Source of the DNA: Nitrincola lacisaponensis
GTDB taxonomy: Bacteria; Pseudomonadota; Gammaproteobacteria; Pseudomonadales; Balneatricaceae
Length of the DNA stretch: 64,000 bases
NCBI RefSeq assembly: GCF_000691225.1
Contig: NZ_JMSZ01000032.1
Coordinates: 620,001-684,000, forward strand
Direction: 5' to 3'
Below are positions 18,193 to 28,692 of this stretch, one piece after another; positions within the stretch are counted from its first letter, which is position 1; every line of letters starts with the position of its first letter. Below the pieces are notes generated by a model, which was not told where the DNA came from, searched no databases, and saw only the letters and a program-made list of their open reading frames with translations. A program made the position numbers and the translations under genes.

Positions 18193-19851
18193 TTATGGGG
18201 CCAGTGAAACCGGGCCCCAGGCTGGATAGAGATCACCTGGCCCCGGGTTATCTGTGGCACAACACCCCTTGAATTGCGTCATAACCCCCCAAACTGCATT
18301 CAGCGCCGTTTGTACAGCACCTTCGGCCCAGGCCGGGGTCCAGCTGATATCATCGCCCGCCAGGAATATACCGCGTTGTTGCGCCGGCAGATGCTGCTGC
18401 ATAAAGTGCCCATACATGCGGTGATTATAGCGATAGTGGCCAGGTAGTGCGCCCTTGAACGCGCCCAGAAAGTTGGGATCATCCTCCCAACTGATCGTAA
18501 TCGGGTTGCTGCGAATATGGCTGGCGATATCAACATCCGGATAGATGCGCGATAGGGCACTGAGCGCCAGTTGTGTACGCTTTTGTGCATCGAGGGGAAG
18601 AACCTTGAGTGCATCACTCATCCAGGAGTAACTCAGACAGATCACCCCGGGCTGATCATCGCCATGATCGAAAAGATAGGTGCCCCGTGTCAGACGATCC
18701 GTCAGGGTCATTGACATGCGCTTCTCCCCGGTGACCGGGTCCCGCTCTTTCCAGAAGGGGCGGTCTACCATGACAAAAGTCTTGGCCGACTGCATATAAC
18801 GGGTTCGATCCAGCGCCATCCAGAGCGGATGACTGAACAAGGACTCTTCTGTATCGATAGCCGTTGTCAGCAACCAACTCTGACAGGTGCAGACAACGGC
18901 TGCAAAGCGTTCGGTATGACCGCGAGTGTCCGTCACCGCAATCTGATCTGTCTGCCCGTCCCGAAAGATACGCGCAGCACCGGGCCGGGGAGCGCCCTGG
19001 TTCAGGGATTGCAGCGATGTACCGACGGGCCAGTGGTTCAAATCCGAAGGTGCATGCTGCCAAAGCCGACGTGGCAGCTGTTCAGCACCACCGACAATCA
19101 GGTGCTGATCCGTATCACATCCGGTCACATTCACACGCAGTATTTCCAGCATGGTGTTGGGGAAGTCGGAGTCCCAGCCTCCGGTGCCAAAACCCACCTG
19201 ACCGAACACTTCACGGTGGCGGAAGCTGAGTGCTCTGAAAGCGGATGAGGTGCTGATAAAATCGTAAAAGGTTCGTTCATCCCACTGTTTTACCAGCGGA
19301 TTCCAGATCGCTTTTATTGCCGCAGCATCTCGTCGACGAATAGCATCCTGCAGGTCAGTGAACTGTGCACCTTCTTCCAGCGCACTGTCATAGGCTTCCG
19401 CAACCTCTTGAAAAATAATAGGAAGATCTGCCAGTTTTTGCGCATAAAAGCGCTCACCTTCGAGTTCGATTACGGTAGAACCGGCGGCCTCAGTCAGGGG
19501 GTTGGGAAAAGGAGCTGTCTTTAATCCCATACGCTCGACATAATGGTAAAAACTGCGTGATGATCGTGGAAAACGCATACCGCCGAGTTCCGCCACTATC
19601 TGCTCGTTACCATCAAAATGCACTGATCGCAGTCGACCTCCCAGACGTCCAGCCTCATAAAACACCGGCTTCAGTCCCAGCCGCATCAGCTCATAACCAC
19701 AGACCAATCCGGCAATACCAGCACCAATAATGGCAACCTCAGCTCCCATGGCCGAAGCTGGCAGCTCACCAAGTCCGGCAGGATGCTGCAGCCATTGATC
19801 ATACGCAAATGGAAAATCAGGACCATACATGGAAAAAGGCATGTCAGACAT
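18193..19851 (-). CDS. davB: L-lysine 2-monooxygenase (flavin amine oxidase family)
   Basis: A 552-residue FAD enzyme. The dinucleotide fold VAIIGAGIAGLVCGYEL begins near residue 36; YGPDFPFAYDQWLQHPAGLG at the start, EVFGQVGFGTGGWDSDFPN in the middle and the AGDDISWTPAWAEGAVQ FAD-closing segment near the end closely match Pseudomonas DavB (about 560 aa). It converts lysine to 5-aminovaleramide. The start is set at 19851: GGAGGAG lies 7 nt upstream and it overlaps the davA stop by 8 nt, so the two are coupled. A tryptophan 2-monooxygenase is the nearest alternative, but the resemblance favours lysine. Confidence 0.88.
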   Translation of the reverse strand: MSDMPFSMYGPDFPFAYDQWLQHPAGLGELPASAMGAEVAIIGAGIAGLVCGYELMRLGLKPVFYEAGRLGGRLRSVHFDGNEQIVAELGGMRFPRSSRSFYHYVERMGLKTAPFPNPLTEAAGSTVIELEGERFYAQKLADLPIIFQEVAEAYDSALEEGAQFTDLQDAIRRRDAAAIKAIWNPLVKQWDERTFYDFISTSSAFRALSFRHREVFGQVGFGTGGWDSDFPNTMLEILRVNVTGCDTDQHLIVGGAEQLPRRLWQHAPSDLNHWPVGTSLQSLNQGAPRPGAARIFRDGQTDQIAVTDTRGHTERFAAVVCTCQSWLLTTAIDTEESLFSHPLWMALDRTRYMQSAKTFVMVDRPFWKERDPVTGEKRMSMTLTDRLTRGTYLFDHGDDQPGVICLSYSWMSDALKVLPLDAQKRTQLALSALSRIYPDVDIASHIRSNPITISWEDDPNFLGAFKGALPGHYRYNHRMYGHFMQQHLPAQQRGIFLAGDDISWTPAWAEGAVQTALNAVWGVMTQFKGCCATDNPGPGDLYPAWGPVSLAP

Positions 19852-20647
19852 CCAGGACTCCTCCGGAATAAAGGTCATCACGCAGATTCTGCAGGTAGGG
19901 GTTATGCTGGCGAGCAGTCTGAATCGAGGCAGCATCAATATCGGCAATCAATAATGCCTGATCCGTCTCGGCCCAGGCTAAACGGCGACCATCAGCCGAA
20001 CAGATACAGGAGTGCCCGCAATAGTGCAGTGTTCGACCCTGACCGGTGAAGTTGGCATAGGCTATCGCAACACCACTCTCCATGGCGCGAGTCGGCACCA
20101 TCTGCGTGGCCACCTCAAGATAGGGATACATATTTGCTGTTGGCACCAGCAGCAGATCACAGTGATGCTGGCGATGCCAGCGCACCAGCTCTGGAAACTC
20201 AACGTCATAGCAGATCGCCAGACTCATCTTTAATCCGGCATAACAGACCGGCTCGGGTAGCTGATTGCCCGCCTGAAAACGCTGCCGATCCAGGTCACCG
20301 AACAGATGGGTTTTGCGGTAAGACTGCAGTAATTGCCCCTGTGCTGAAATCAGCAACGCCGTATTGTAAAAAGTGCCATCAGCGTTGGCTTCGGCCACGC
20401 CGACTACCAGTGCCAGTTGATGGCGTTGTGCCAGTGCTTGTACTTGCAGCAGTTTTTCAGCCTGAGGCAAGGTCCAGGCAGTGTCGGATAACTCCGACAG
20501 GGGCGCTTCATAATCGCTCAGTGCCATTTCTGGCGTTAACAGCAGATCCGCCCCCTGATCCCGCGCCTGAATACACCAGTGCGACAGGGCATCCAGGTTG
20601 TCCGAGATCAGCTCTGTGGGGGACAGTTGTGCAACCGCAATTCGCAT
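19844..20647 (-). CDS. davA: 5-aminovaleramidase (nitrilase superfamily)
   Basis: A 267-residue carbon-nitrogen hydrolase. The catalytic triad is visible: Glu in LLTPEMALSDY, Lys in YRKTHLFGDLDR and Cys in LAICYDVEFPEL. The spacing and the THLFGDLDR motif match DavA, which hydrolyses 5-aminovaleramide from DavB to 5-aminovalerate and ammonia. ATG at 20647 has AGGAG 8 nt upstream; the longer ORF start is unsupported. First of the coupled davA-davB pair; lysE lies 70 bp upstream in the same direction. Confidence 0.88.
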   Translation of the reverse strand: MRIAVAQLSPTELISDNLDALSHWCIQARDQGADLLLTPEMALSDYEAPLSELSDTAWTLPQAEKLLQVQALAQRHQLALVVGVAEANADGTFYNTALLISAQGQLLQSYRKTHLFGDLDRQRFQAGNQLPEPVCYAGLKMSLAICYDVEFPELVRWHRQHHCDLLLVPTANMYPYLEVATQMVPTRAMESGVAIAYANFTGQGRTLHYCGHSCICSADGRRLAWAETDQALLIADIDAASIQTARQHNPYLQNLRDDLYSGGVLDV

Positions 20648-20717
20648 AGAGAGGGCTCCTGAGACAGAATTACCTCTCAAGCATAGACGAAAACAGGGTT
20701 TCTGGTGTGCAGCCCGG

Positions 20718-21329
20718 TCAGGGCAACACAACCCGGATCGCCAGGCCGATCAGTACCATACCGGTCAATTGTTCAATCCGCTTCATGTGACGACGCAACC
20801 AGGTCAACAGGTGGGCCTGAGAAAAAAGCAGGGCGACCAGTGCATACCAGAGCCCATCCACCAAAGTGGCCGTCAATACCATAATGATCTGAGCCTGAAG
20901 GGTTTGATCAGCACTGATAAACTGAGAGAACAGGGCGGTGAAAAACACTGCCAGCTTGGGATTCAGCAGCGAGATTAAGGCACCGGATCGAATCGCCGAC
21001 CAGTAACTGTCTTTACCACTGGTATCTGCCTGCAAATGCGGCGTGGCAGCAAAGCGCAAGGCATTAATGCCCATCCAGACCAGATAACCAGCCCCCAGCC
21101 AACTGAGTACTTGATACGCCAACGGGTTCTGACTGACCAGTAACCCCAGCCCCCATACGGTTGCAATAGCCCAGACTCCGACCCCCAGTGCATGTGCCGC
21201 TCCTGCCAGAATACCATGCAGACGGCCATTGGATACTGTCTGGCGAAGCACTACCGCCAGGCTCGGCCCCGGAGACATCGCTCCCAATACACAGATCAGT
21301 AGCAGTGATAACCATAGCATCCAGGACAT
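20718..21329 (-). CDS. LysE/RhtB-family amino-acid exporter
   Basis: A 203-residue membrane protein with six predicted helices and the family signature GAMSPGPSLAVV near the N-terminus, plus NPKLAVFF in the middle. AAGGA sits 7 nt before the ATG. It lies just upstream of davA-davB on the same strand; exporting excess lysine or a product is a natural inference, but the substrate is not shown by sequence. Confidence 0.85.
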   Translation of the reverse strand: MSWMLWLSLLLICVLGAMSPGPSLAVVLRQTVSNGRLHGILAGAAHALGVGVWAIATVWGLGLLVSQNPLAYQVLSWLGAGYLVWMGINALRFAATPHLQADTSGKDSYWSAIRSGALISLLNPKLAVFFTALFSQFISADQTLQAQIIMVLTATLVDGLWYALVALLFSQAHLLTWLRRHMKRIEQLTGMVLIGLAIRVVLP

Positions 21330-21361
21330 TGTGAAATCCTTCAGTCAGTAGCCGACACAGA

Positions 21362-21375
21362 ATGCCTTGCGGCAT
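21362..21375. promoter_or_regulatory. Dyad in the lysE / SDR divergent gap
   Basis: ATGCC-ttgc-GGCAT, a 5-bp dyad in the 79-bp gap between the divergent lysE-davAB and SDR genes. It could be an operator or a chance dyad. Confidence 0.3.
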
Positions 21376-21408
21376 AATGGCAGCAAATAGTTGATAACGG
21401 GGTCAAGT

Positions 21409-22254
21409 GTGAAACCTTCAGTACTGATTACAGGTTGCTCCAGCGGTATTGGCAAACACTGTGCACATCAGCTTCATCAGGCAGGATACCAAGTCTTCGC
21501 CACTGCACGCCAGCCACAGCATGTCGAGCAGCTGAAACAAGAGGGTCTGCTTGCCTTGCAACTGGACCTCGACAGCCCGGCATCCATTCAACAGGCTGTT
21601 GACCAGGTGCTTGAAATAACAGGCGGACGCCTGGATGCATTGTTCAACAATGGCGCCTACGGGCAGCCGGGCGCAGTAGAAGATCTGAGTCGCGACGTGC
21701 TACGTGCGCAGTTCGAGACCAATCTGTTTGGCTGGGTTGAGCTGACCAATCGAGTGCTGCCAGTCATGCGCCAGCAGGGTAGTGGACGTATCATCATGAA
21801 CTCTTCGGTATTGGGACTGGTCGCCATGCCGTATCGGGGTGCTTACAACGCATCCAAGTTTGCACTCGAAGGGATTACCGACACCTATCGACAGGAGCTC
21901 AAAGGGAGCGGCATACAGATCTCTCTGATTGAGCCCGGCCCCATCAGCAGTGCATTTCGCCAGAATGCGCTCACGGCCTTCAAGTGCCACATCCCGATTG
22001 AACAGAGCGCACACAAACAGATTTACCAGGGCGTTCTGAATCGCCTGTCAGATAATAACCCTGACTCCGGGCGTTTTACCCTGCCGCCGGAAGCTGTTTT
22101 CAAAGCCTTGCGTCATGCGTTGGAAAGTTCCCGCCCCAAAGCACGTTACTATGTGACCGTTCCGACCTACGTACTGGGTTATCTGAAACGGCTCTTGCCA
22201 ACGGCATGGCTGGATAGTCTTTTGTGCCGAGCCTCTGAAAAGGAAAATCGTTAA
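21409..22254 (+). CDS. Short-chain dehydrogenase/reductase (SDR)
   Basis: A 281-residue classical SDR. The cofactor motif TGCSSGIG lies near residue 8, NNG(A) near residue 84, the Ser in IIMNSSVLG and the YNASK catalytic Tyr/Lys pair near residue 150. The chain has a C-terminal extension (YLKRLLPTAWLD) that may be amphipathic. Substrate unknown. The GTG at 21409 follows ACGGGG at 5 nt; an in-frame TTG at 21391 is less likely. Confidence 0.82.
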   Translation: MKPSVLITGCSSGIGKHCAHQLHQAGYQVFATARQPQHVEQLKQEGLLALQLDLDSPASIQQAVDQVLEITGGRLDALFNNGAYGQPGAVEDLSRDVLRAQFETNLFGWVELTNRVLPVMRQQGSGRIIMNSSVLGLVAMPYRGAYNASKFALEGITDTYRQELKGSGIQISLIEPGPISSAFRQNALTAFKCHIPIEQSAHKQIYQGVLNRLSDNNPDSGRFTLPPEAVFKALRHALESSRPKARYYVTVPTYVLGYLKRLLPTAWLDSLLCRASEKENR

Positions 22255-22412
22255 TTCACTGACACTTCAGGTCACAAGCGGCACAACACTGCACGATTCC
22301 GTTATCGCCCGATATCGATCACTTGGTTAGTATCTCAAGTGGATCGACGAAAATAACAACAAATTCGGGCCTTGGCATGTTGAGTAGTGTGTTTTACCCC
22401 GCTGTATTCTTA

Positions 22413-24389
22413 ATGAATCAGCTGAAGTACCCATACAAATTTGCACTGATCAGTCTGGTGTTTCTACTACCCTTATCAATTATGAGTGGTATGCTGCTGC
22501 AGCAGTCATTGCAACAGATTCGTGCCGCAGAGCAATCCCGACAGGGCATTCTCTGGTTAAAACAGGTTGGTCAGGTCACTCAGCAGGCTGAACGTTTCAG
22601 GGATCTGCGCGCTATCAGTCACTATCGTGAGCAGGATGACCTGGAGCAACGCATTCAAGCGACAGAACAGCAACTGCGTCAAACGCTGCAACAACTCAGT
22701 GCCCAATCTGCTGATCTGCAGGCTCACCCCGAAGCGTCTGCTCAACTGAATAACTTCATCAATGCATGGCAGACGCTACTGAATGAGGGTGTTAGCCATC
22801 AAGGAGCCGTTGAAGCCCAATTCAATGTTTATCACACTCATGTCGGCGATGCCTATCGCCTGCAGCGCACCCTGGCACAGGCCAGTGGACTGAGTCAGGA
22901 TACCAATGACCAGCTTCTCAATATGAGTGAATTGCTACTGCGTGAGATCCCACCAGCACTTGAACTGCTGGGGCAGGCACGCAGTTTTGGCATCTACGCC
23001 TTGCAGAGTGACTTTCTGGAATCGAGCCTGAGTGACCGTTTAAATATTCTCTATGACCAGATGAGCAGGGCTGAACAGGATCTGCAGCCAGCCCTGAGCA
23101 GCCTGACATCAGATTTAAGCCATCTGTCACACGCGGCTACCACTTTGTCGAGCCTCAGAGATTTACTGGACGAGGAGGTGATGTCAGCCTTTTCAATGGA
23201 GATGGACTGGATTGATTACCTGAATAGATCAGACAATGAAATCAATGCATTACACCATTTAAATGATGCGTTACTGAATAAAATGGATGCGCTGCTGGCG
23301 GAACGTTTGGCACAGAGTCACTGGCGCTTGCGTCTGTTGATCGCAGCACTTGTCAGCGTGCTGTTATTGATCTGCTATCTCTACTTTGGCTTTTATCAGT
23401 CTGTTAAGCAGGCTATTCGACAGGTCTGGCAAGCCAGCCAGCAGCTCGCCGCCGGTGATATGACGACGCGCATCGAAAGTCGTACCCAGGATGAAATGGC
23501 CGCCTTGATGACTGAGTTTAACCGCATGGCGGAGCGTGTTCACCAACTGGTCAGACAGGTACACCTGACAGCCAACGCCGTACATCAAAAGGCGGGGGAT
23601 GTCGCGAGTATTTCCAGTGAAAGCCGACAATCAATTACAGAGCAGCGCCAGGAAACCGAGCAGGTTGTGGTTGCCATGAACCAGATGACCCGCTCGGTTG
23701 AAGAAGTTTCCCGTTATGGGCGCGAGGCTCTGCAAGCCACAGTAGAGGCCGATGAGCAGTCACGCACAGGTGATCAACAGGTGTCCCATATACTGCAGCA
23801 TATTCAAGCACTGGCCACGGAAATAGAACAGTCGGTTGAGGTCATCAACCGGTTTGCGGCTGACAGCCATCAGATTGTCAGTGTCCTGGAAGTGATCAAA
23901 CATGTCGCTGAGCAAACCAACCTGCTGGCACTCAATGCCGCCATTGAAGCAGCACGGGCAGGGGATCAGGGACGTGGTTTTGCAGTCGTTGCCGATGAGG
24001 TGAGAACCCTGGCACAACGCACACATCAATCCGTTGAGGATATTGAAGCACAGGTGGGCAGGCTGCGTAGCAGCGTTGATCACGCCGTCAACTCGATGCA
24101 GCGTAGTCAGCAGCAGGCACGGCAGACAGTGGAGCAGTCTTCAGAAGTCAGCCATGCGCTGCAAAGCATTACCCGCTCCGTGCATACCATTGTGGACATG
24201 AATGAGCAGATTGCCAGCTCAGTCTCCGAGCAAAGCCAGGTGGCTGGCACTATTGATCAGAACCTGATGGCAATCAACGATCTGGGTGAGCAGACCGCCA
24301 GCCGGGCTAATCGGGTTGTTGAAGCCAGTCAGGAGATGGTTGAGCTGTCTGCCGAGTTGAAACAGCTCATGGGCAGCTTCAGGATATAA
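22413..24389 (+). CDS. Methyl-accepting chemotaxis protein
   Basis: About 658 residues. One N-terminal transmembrane helix (about 12-31), a large periplasmic helical sensor, a second helix (about 307-329), HAMP, then a cytoplasmic signalling domain with the hairpin tip [32 protein letters not shown]. It passes ligand signals to CheA/CheW. No ligand-binding fold I recognise. An in-frame ATG at 22377 and a TTG at 22323 are alternative starts; no strong ribosome-binding site decides. It faces ybiT with only 5 bp between stops. Confidence 0.88.
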   Translation: MNQLKYPYKFALISLVFLLPLSIMSGMLLQQSLQQIRAAEQSRQGILWLKQVGQVTQQAERFRDLRAISHYREQDDLEQRIQATEQQLRQTLQQLSAQSADLQAHPEASAQLNNFINAWQTLLNEGVSHQGAVEAQFNVYHTHVGDAYRLQRTLAQASGLSQDTNDQLLNMSELLLREIPPALELLGQARSFGIYALQSDFLESSLSDRLNILYDQMSRAEQDLQPALSSLTSDLSHLSHAATTLSSLRDLLDEEVMSAFSMEMDWIDYLNRSDNEINALHHLNDALLNKMDALLAERLAQSHWRLRLLIAALVSVLLLICYLYFGFYQSVKQAIRQVWQASQQLAAGDMTTRIESRTQDEMAALMTEFNRMAERVHQLVRQVHLTANAVHQKAGDVASISSESRQSITEQRQETEQVVVAMNQMTRSVEEVSRYGREALQATVEADEQSRTGDQQVSHILQHIQALATEIEQSVEVINRFAADSHQIVSVLEVIKHVAEQTNLLALNAAIEAARAGDQGRGFAVVADEVRTLAQRTHQSVEDIEAQVGRLRSSVDHAVNSMQRSQQQARQTVEQSSEVSHALQSITRSVHTIVDMNEQIASSVSEQSQVAGTIDQNLMAINDLGEQTASRANRVVEASQEMVELSAELKQLMGSFRI

Positions 24390-24394
24390 CCTGA

Positions 24395-25984
24395 TTAGTT
24401 AAAAATGCCCTGGCTGCGCAGATAGTCTTCATAACCACCACTGAAGTCAGTCACGCCCTGGGCACTCAGCTCAATCACACGCGTGGCCAGGGAGGAGACA
24501 AACTCACGGTCATGACTGACAAAAATCAATGTACCGGGGTAATTCTCCAGCGCCAGGTTAAGTGCTTCGATAGACTCCATATCCAGGTGGTTGGTTGGCT
24601 CATCCATCAGCATGACATTGGGCTTGATCAGGCTTAACTTGCCGAACAGCATACGGCCTTGTTCACCCCCGGAAATCACTTTAACTGACTTATGAATTTC
24701 GTCACCCGAAAACAGCATACGACCCAGTGCGCCACGAATAGCCTGTTCGCCTGACTGAGTCCATTGTGCCATCCACTCGAACAGCGATGCCGGAGAGGCA
24801 AAGTCTTCAGAATGATCCTGGGCAAAGTAGCCTACCTCGGCACTGTCCGTCCATTTCACTTCACCAGCATCCGGCTGCAGCTTGCCAGCCATGCATTGCA
24901 GCAGTGTGGTTTTGCCTATGCCGTTCGGGCCGATAATCGCCACACGCTCACCCGCTTCAATCTTAATATTGAGCTTGTTAAACAACACATTACCATCGAA
25001 ACCTTTTGTCAGATCGAGCAGCGTCACAGCCTGGCGATGCAGCTTTTTCTGCTGTTCAAAGCGAATAAAAGGGCTGACCCGGCTGGAAGGTTTAACTTCT
25101 TCGAGCTGGATTTTATCGATCTGACGTGCGCGCGATGTGGCCTGCTTGGCTTTGGATGCGTTGGCAGAAAAACGACTGACAAAGGTTTGCAATTCAGCGA
25201 TCTGGGCTTTTTTCTTGGCGTTATCATTCAGCAGCCGCTCACGCGCCTGAGTGGCCGCGGTCATATACTCATCATAATTGCCTGGAAACAGACGCACTTC
25301 GCCATAATCCAGATCGGCCATATGGGTACAAACCTGATTCAGGAAATGGCGGTCATGGGAAATAATCACCATCGTACTGTTACGCGCAACCAGAATGCTT
25401 TCCAACCAGCGAATCGTATTGATATCCAGGTGGTTGGTTGGCTCATCCAGCAGTAACACATCCGGATCAGAAAACAGTGCCTGAGCCAGCAATACTCGCA
25501 GCTTCCAGCCAGGGGCGAGGGCGCTCATCGGGCCAAAATGCTGCTCAATAGGAATATCCAGACCTAACAGCAGCTCTCCAGCACGTGACTCAGCGGTATA
25601 ACCATCCATCTCGGCAAACTCAACTTCCAGCTCAGCCACAGCCATGCCGTCAGCCTCAGTCATCTCGCTTAAGCCATAGATACGATCACGCTCTGCTTTG
25701 ACTTTCCACAGCGCTTCATGCCCCATGATCACCGTATCGATTACCGTGCAGTCTTCATAAGCAAACTGATCCTGCCGAAGCTTACCCAGACGGGTGTGTG
25801 CATCCAGCATCACCTGGCCACTGGTGGGCTCCAGATCGCCTCCCAGAATTTTCATCAAGGTCGATTTGCCGCAGCCATTAGCGCCAATCAAACCATAGCG
25901 ATTGCCATGGCCAAATTTAACAGACACGTTTTCGAACAGTGGGGCTGCACCAAACTGCATGGTGAGATTTGCGGTCGAGATCAA
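24395..25984 (-). CDS. ybiT: ABC-F translation-factor ATPase YbiT
   Basis: A 529-residue protein with two ATP-binding domains and no transmembrane region. Walker A sequences GANGCGKST and GPNGIGKTT, two [20 protein letters not shown] Walker B segments, and the linker [23 protein letters not shown] match YbiT throughout. ABC-F proteins act on ribosomes. I set the start at the TTG at 25984 ([11 protein letters not shown]); it gives the length of E. coli YbiT (530), whereas the longer start adds an unrelated hydrophobic stretch. Confidence 0.9.
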   Translation of the reverse strand: MISTANLTMQFGAAPLFENVSVKFGHGNRYGLIGANGCGKSTLMKILGGDLEPTSGQVMLDAHTRLGKLRQDQFAYEDCTVIDTVIMGHEALWKVKAERDRIYGLSEMTEADGMAVAELEVEFAEMDGYTAESRAGELLLGLDIPIEQHFGPMSALAPGWKLRVLLAQALFSDPDVLLLDEPTNHLDINTIRWLESILVARNSTMVIISHDRHFLNQVCTHMADLDYGEVRLFPGNYDEYMTAATQARERLLNDNAKKKAQIAELQTFVSRFSANASKAKQATSRARQIDKIQLEEVKPSSRVSPFIRFEQQKKLHRQAVTLLDLTKGFDGNVLFNKLNIKIEAGERVAIIGPNGIGKTTLLQCMAGKLQPDAGEVKWTDSAEVGYFAQDHSEDFASPASLFEWMAQWTQSGEQAIRGALGRMLFSGDEIHKSVKVISGGEQGRMLFGKLSLIKPNVMLMDEPTNHLDMESIEALNLALENYPGTLIFVSHDREFVSSLATRVIELSAQGVTDFSGGYEDYLRSQGIFN

Positions 25985-26148
25985 AATGGAGAACCTATCA
26001 GAATAAGTGTGTACGAAAAGGCCAGCAGTATACAGGAGAATTGGTCCGGTAAGGATACTCAATTCTTTTGTCTCACATTATTTCACGTTAATATAGTGCC
26101 ATTGCTGCAATGCAGCATGGGGTCTTTTTTATGGATAAATCGAGGTAG

Positions 26149-27207
26149 ATGATGGAAACGAAGCAGAAAACAATTGAATTGGCGCTACAGGGTGGAGGGT
26201 CTCATGGCGCATTAACCTGGGGTGTACTGGATCGCTTGCTGGATGAGGACGATCTGAAAATTGAAGGGATCAGCGGAACCAGTGCCGGTGCGATGAATGC
26301 CGTGGTATTGGCGGATGGTTATGAAAAGGGTGGTCGGAAGGGTGCCCAGGCTGCACTGGAGCAGTTTTGGAAACGTGTCAGTGACAGCGCCAAAACAAGT
26401 CCTTTCCAGCGTGATATCTGGTCGCGCATCAATGGCGATTGGAGTCTGGATAACTCCCCCAGCTACCTCTTTTTTGATCATTTGTCGCGCGTGTTATCAC
26501 CCTATGAACTCAACCCGATGAATATCAACCCATTAAGAGAGGTGATTGATGCGCAGGTTGATTTTGATCGAGTGAATCGCTGCAAAGCCATGAAGCTCTT
26601 TGTCACAGCGACCAATGTCCGCTCAGGTCGACCCAAGATTTTCACTCAGCCTGAAATCTCAGCTGATGCCATGCTGGCCTCTGCAGCACTCCCTTTCATG
26701 TTCCAGGCAGTCGAAATTGACGGCGAAGCTTACTGGGATGGAGGTTATGCCGGTAACCCGGCGCTTTACCCCCTGGTGGACGACTGTGATGCACGCGATC
26801 TGATTCTGGTGCAGATCAATCCCTTCTATCGAAAAGAAATCCCGACCAGTGCTCGCGACATCATCAACCGGCTGAATGAAATCACCTTCAATGCCAGCTT
26901 AATCAAAGAATTACGCAGCATAGGTCTACTGAAGGATCTGATTCATTCTGAAGGGCTGGAGCACGAACAGTACCGGGATATGCGACTCCACTGTATTCAT
27001 GGCGAAGACGATCTCTGGCCGCTGGAAGCCTCAAGCAAGCTGAACGCAGAATGGGAATACCTCTGCTACTTGCGCGATCTGGGGCGCACCAGAACCGATC
27101 AGTGGCTTGCCGAAAACAAGGCCGCTATCGGCGAAAAAAGTACCTTCGATCCGGACTGGCTACTGGAAGGATCGGTTAAATCCGTTAACAGGGAGTGTAA
27201 AGCATGA
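26149..27207 (+). CDS. Patatin-like phospholipase
   Basis: A 352-residue soluble protein. Oxyanion loop GGGSHG (15-20), nucleophile GTSAG (Ser45) and DGG with the catalytic Asp197 form the patatin Ser-Asp dyad. Such proteins hydrolyse lipid esters; some are linked to polyhydroxybutyrate metabolism. The stop overlaps the gntP start (ATGA), so it is translationally coupled to the permease, which is broken here. Confidence 0.88.
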   Translation: MMETKQKTIELALQGGGSHGALTWGVLDRLLDEDDLKIEGISGTSAGAMNAVVLADGYEKGGRKGAQAALEQFWKRVSDSAKTSPFQRDIWSRINGDWSLDNSPSYLFFDHLSRVLSPYELNPMNINPLREVIDAQVDFDRVNRCKAMKLFVTATNVRSGRPKIFTQPEISADAMLASAALPFMFQAVEIDGEAYWDGGYAGNPALYPLVDDCDARDLILVQINPFYRKEIPTSARDIINRLNEITFNASLIKELRSIGLLKDLIHSEGLEHEQYRDMRLHCIHGEDDLWPLEASSKLNAEWEYLCYLRDLGRTRTDQWLAENKAAIGEKSTFDPDWLLEGSVKSVNRECKA

Positions 27208-28629
27208 TTGGATTAGCAGGCGTTACCCTGGCATTGGGGTTGCTGATATTTTTAGCCTATCGCGGTGTCAGTGTATTACTACTGGGGCCAGTCATGGCCC
27301 TGGTTGCAGCACTGTTTGCAGCAGGCACGCCTTTATTGGCCAGCTATACCCAGGTTTTCATGGGCTCTGCAGGCGGTTTTATTACCCAGTTTTTTCGGCA
27401 AACTGATGGATGACAGTCGAGCCGCAGAATCGATCAGCCAGACCATTGTTGGAAAACTGGGTTCTGAGCGTGCCATCCTGGCGGTCGTATTGGCCTGCGC
27501 AGTGCTGACTTATGGCGGTGTCTCGCTGTTTGTGGTCGCGTTTGCGGTCTATCCGATCGCTGCGGCGCTGTTCCGGCAAGCAGACATTCCCAAGCGCCTG
27601 ATCCCGGCAACCATTGCCCTGGGTGCCTTTACCTTTACCATGACGGCCTTACCGGGTACACCGGCAATCCAGAATGCCATTCCCATGCCACATTTTGGCA
27701 CCACGCCCTTTGCTGCGCCGCTGCTGGGTATCATCACTGCGGTGGTCATGTTCGGCATGGGGCAGGCATGGCTAACGCGCCAGGCACGTCTTGCCAGAGC
27801 AGCAGGAGAGGGATATGGGAACCACCAGGATCAGCCCGTAGCGTTTGACAAAAAACAGCGTGAGCACTGCTCTGGTGAAGGGTTTGATGTGACGCTGATT
27901 GAACCGGAACAGCAGAGTGATCAACTGCCGCCCTTTGCACTGGCCATCGCGCCCGTCGTACTGGTAATCGTCATGAACTACATCTTGAGCGCGCAGCTGT
28001 TACCGCGCCTTGAGACAGATTATCTGACAACCGCACTCTACGGTAATACATCACTTGATTCTGTGATCGGTGTCTGGTCTATCATCGTCTCGCTGACACT
28101 GGCCATCATCTTGCTGATCGCTACCAACTGGCAGCGCCTGATCACCTTGCGTCAGAGCCTTGATGATGGGGCGAATGCCTCTGTATTACCCATATTCAAT
28201 ACAGCAAGCCTGGTTGGATTTGGTGCTGTTATTGCGGCATTACCGGCCTTTGACTTGATCAAATCAGCTGTTGAAAGTGTTGGTGGTGGCAATCCACTGG
28301 TATCTCTGGCGCTCTCAGTGAACATCCTCGCCGGGGTAACCGGGTCAGCTTCGGGTGGTATGAGTATCGCCTTGCAAACACTTGGGGCTGATTATCTGTT
28401 ACTGGCGAATCAGCTCGGCATTTCACCAGACTTGCTGCATCGTGTCACCACAGTTGCCACGGGCGGACTGGATAGCCTGCCACACAACGGAGCCGTCGTG
28501 ACCTTGTTGGCGATCTGCGGCTTAACGCACCGTGAAGCCTACAAGGATATCTTTATGGTAGCCGTTCTTTTTCCAATCGTCTCACTGGTGCTGCTGGTGG
28601 CACTGGGCAGTCTGTTCGGTTCATTCTAG
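27204..28629 (+). pseudogene. GntP-family permease, disrupted by a small deletion
   Basis: The N-terminal part (27204 onward, MIGLAGVTLALGLLIFLAYRG) reads to ITQFF, then hits a stop at 27411-27413. The rest continues in another frame from about 27390 (FFGKLMDDSRAAES) to 28629 with typical GntP features such as TYGGVSLFVVAFAV and the TALPGTPAIQNAIP motif. The family normally has about nine residues (P-x-F-L-L-G-type) between these blocks; their absence plus the frame change implies loss of about 26 nt, centred on the T-run 27390-27395. Related transporters move gluconate or hydroxy acids; substrate unknown. Both halves look otherwise intact, so inactivation seems recent. Confidence 0.8.
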
Positions 28630-28640
28630 CAAAGAGCAGG

Positions 28641-28676
28641 GCGCGTAACCTGAGAGGTTGCGCGCTTTTATTCTTT
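28641..28676 (+). terminator. Terminator after gntP
   Basis: GCGCG and AACCT arms pair with AGGTT and CGCGC across a gag loop, with one wobble, followed by a T-rich run. It ends the patatin-gntP transcript. Confidence 0.8.
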
Positions 28677-28692
28677 TCATATCAATTGATTA

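Noticed and set aside
18250-18275. A TGGCAC followed by TTG resembling a sigma-54 promoter.
   Set aside because: Spacing between the GG and GC elements is wrong and it lies within the davB coding end.
22290-22325. A CCCGATAT resembling a FliA -10 before the first chemoreceptor.
   Set aside because: No -35 match at the required 11-nt spacing.
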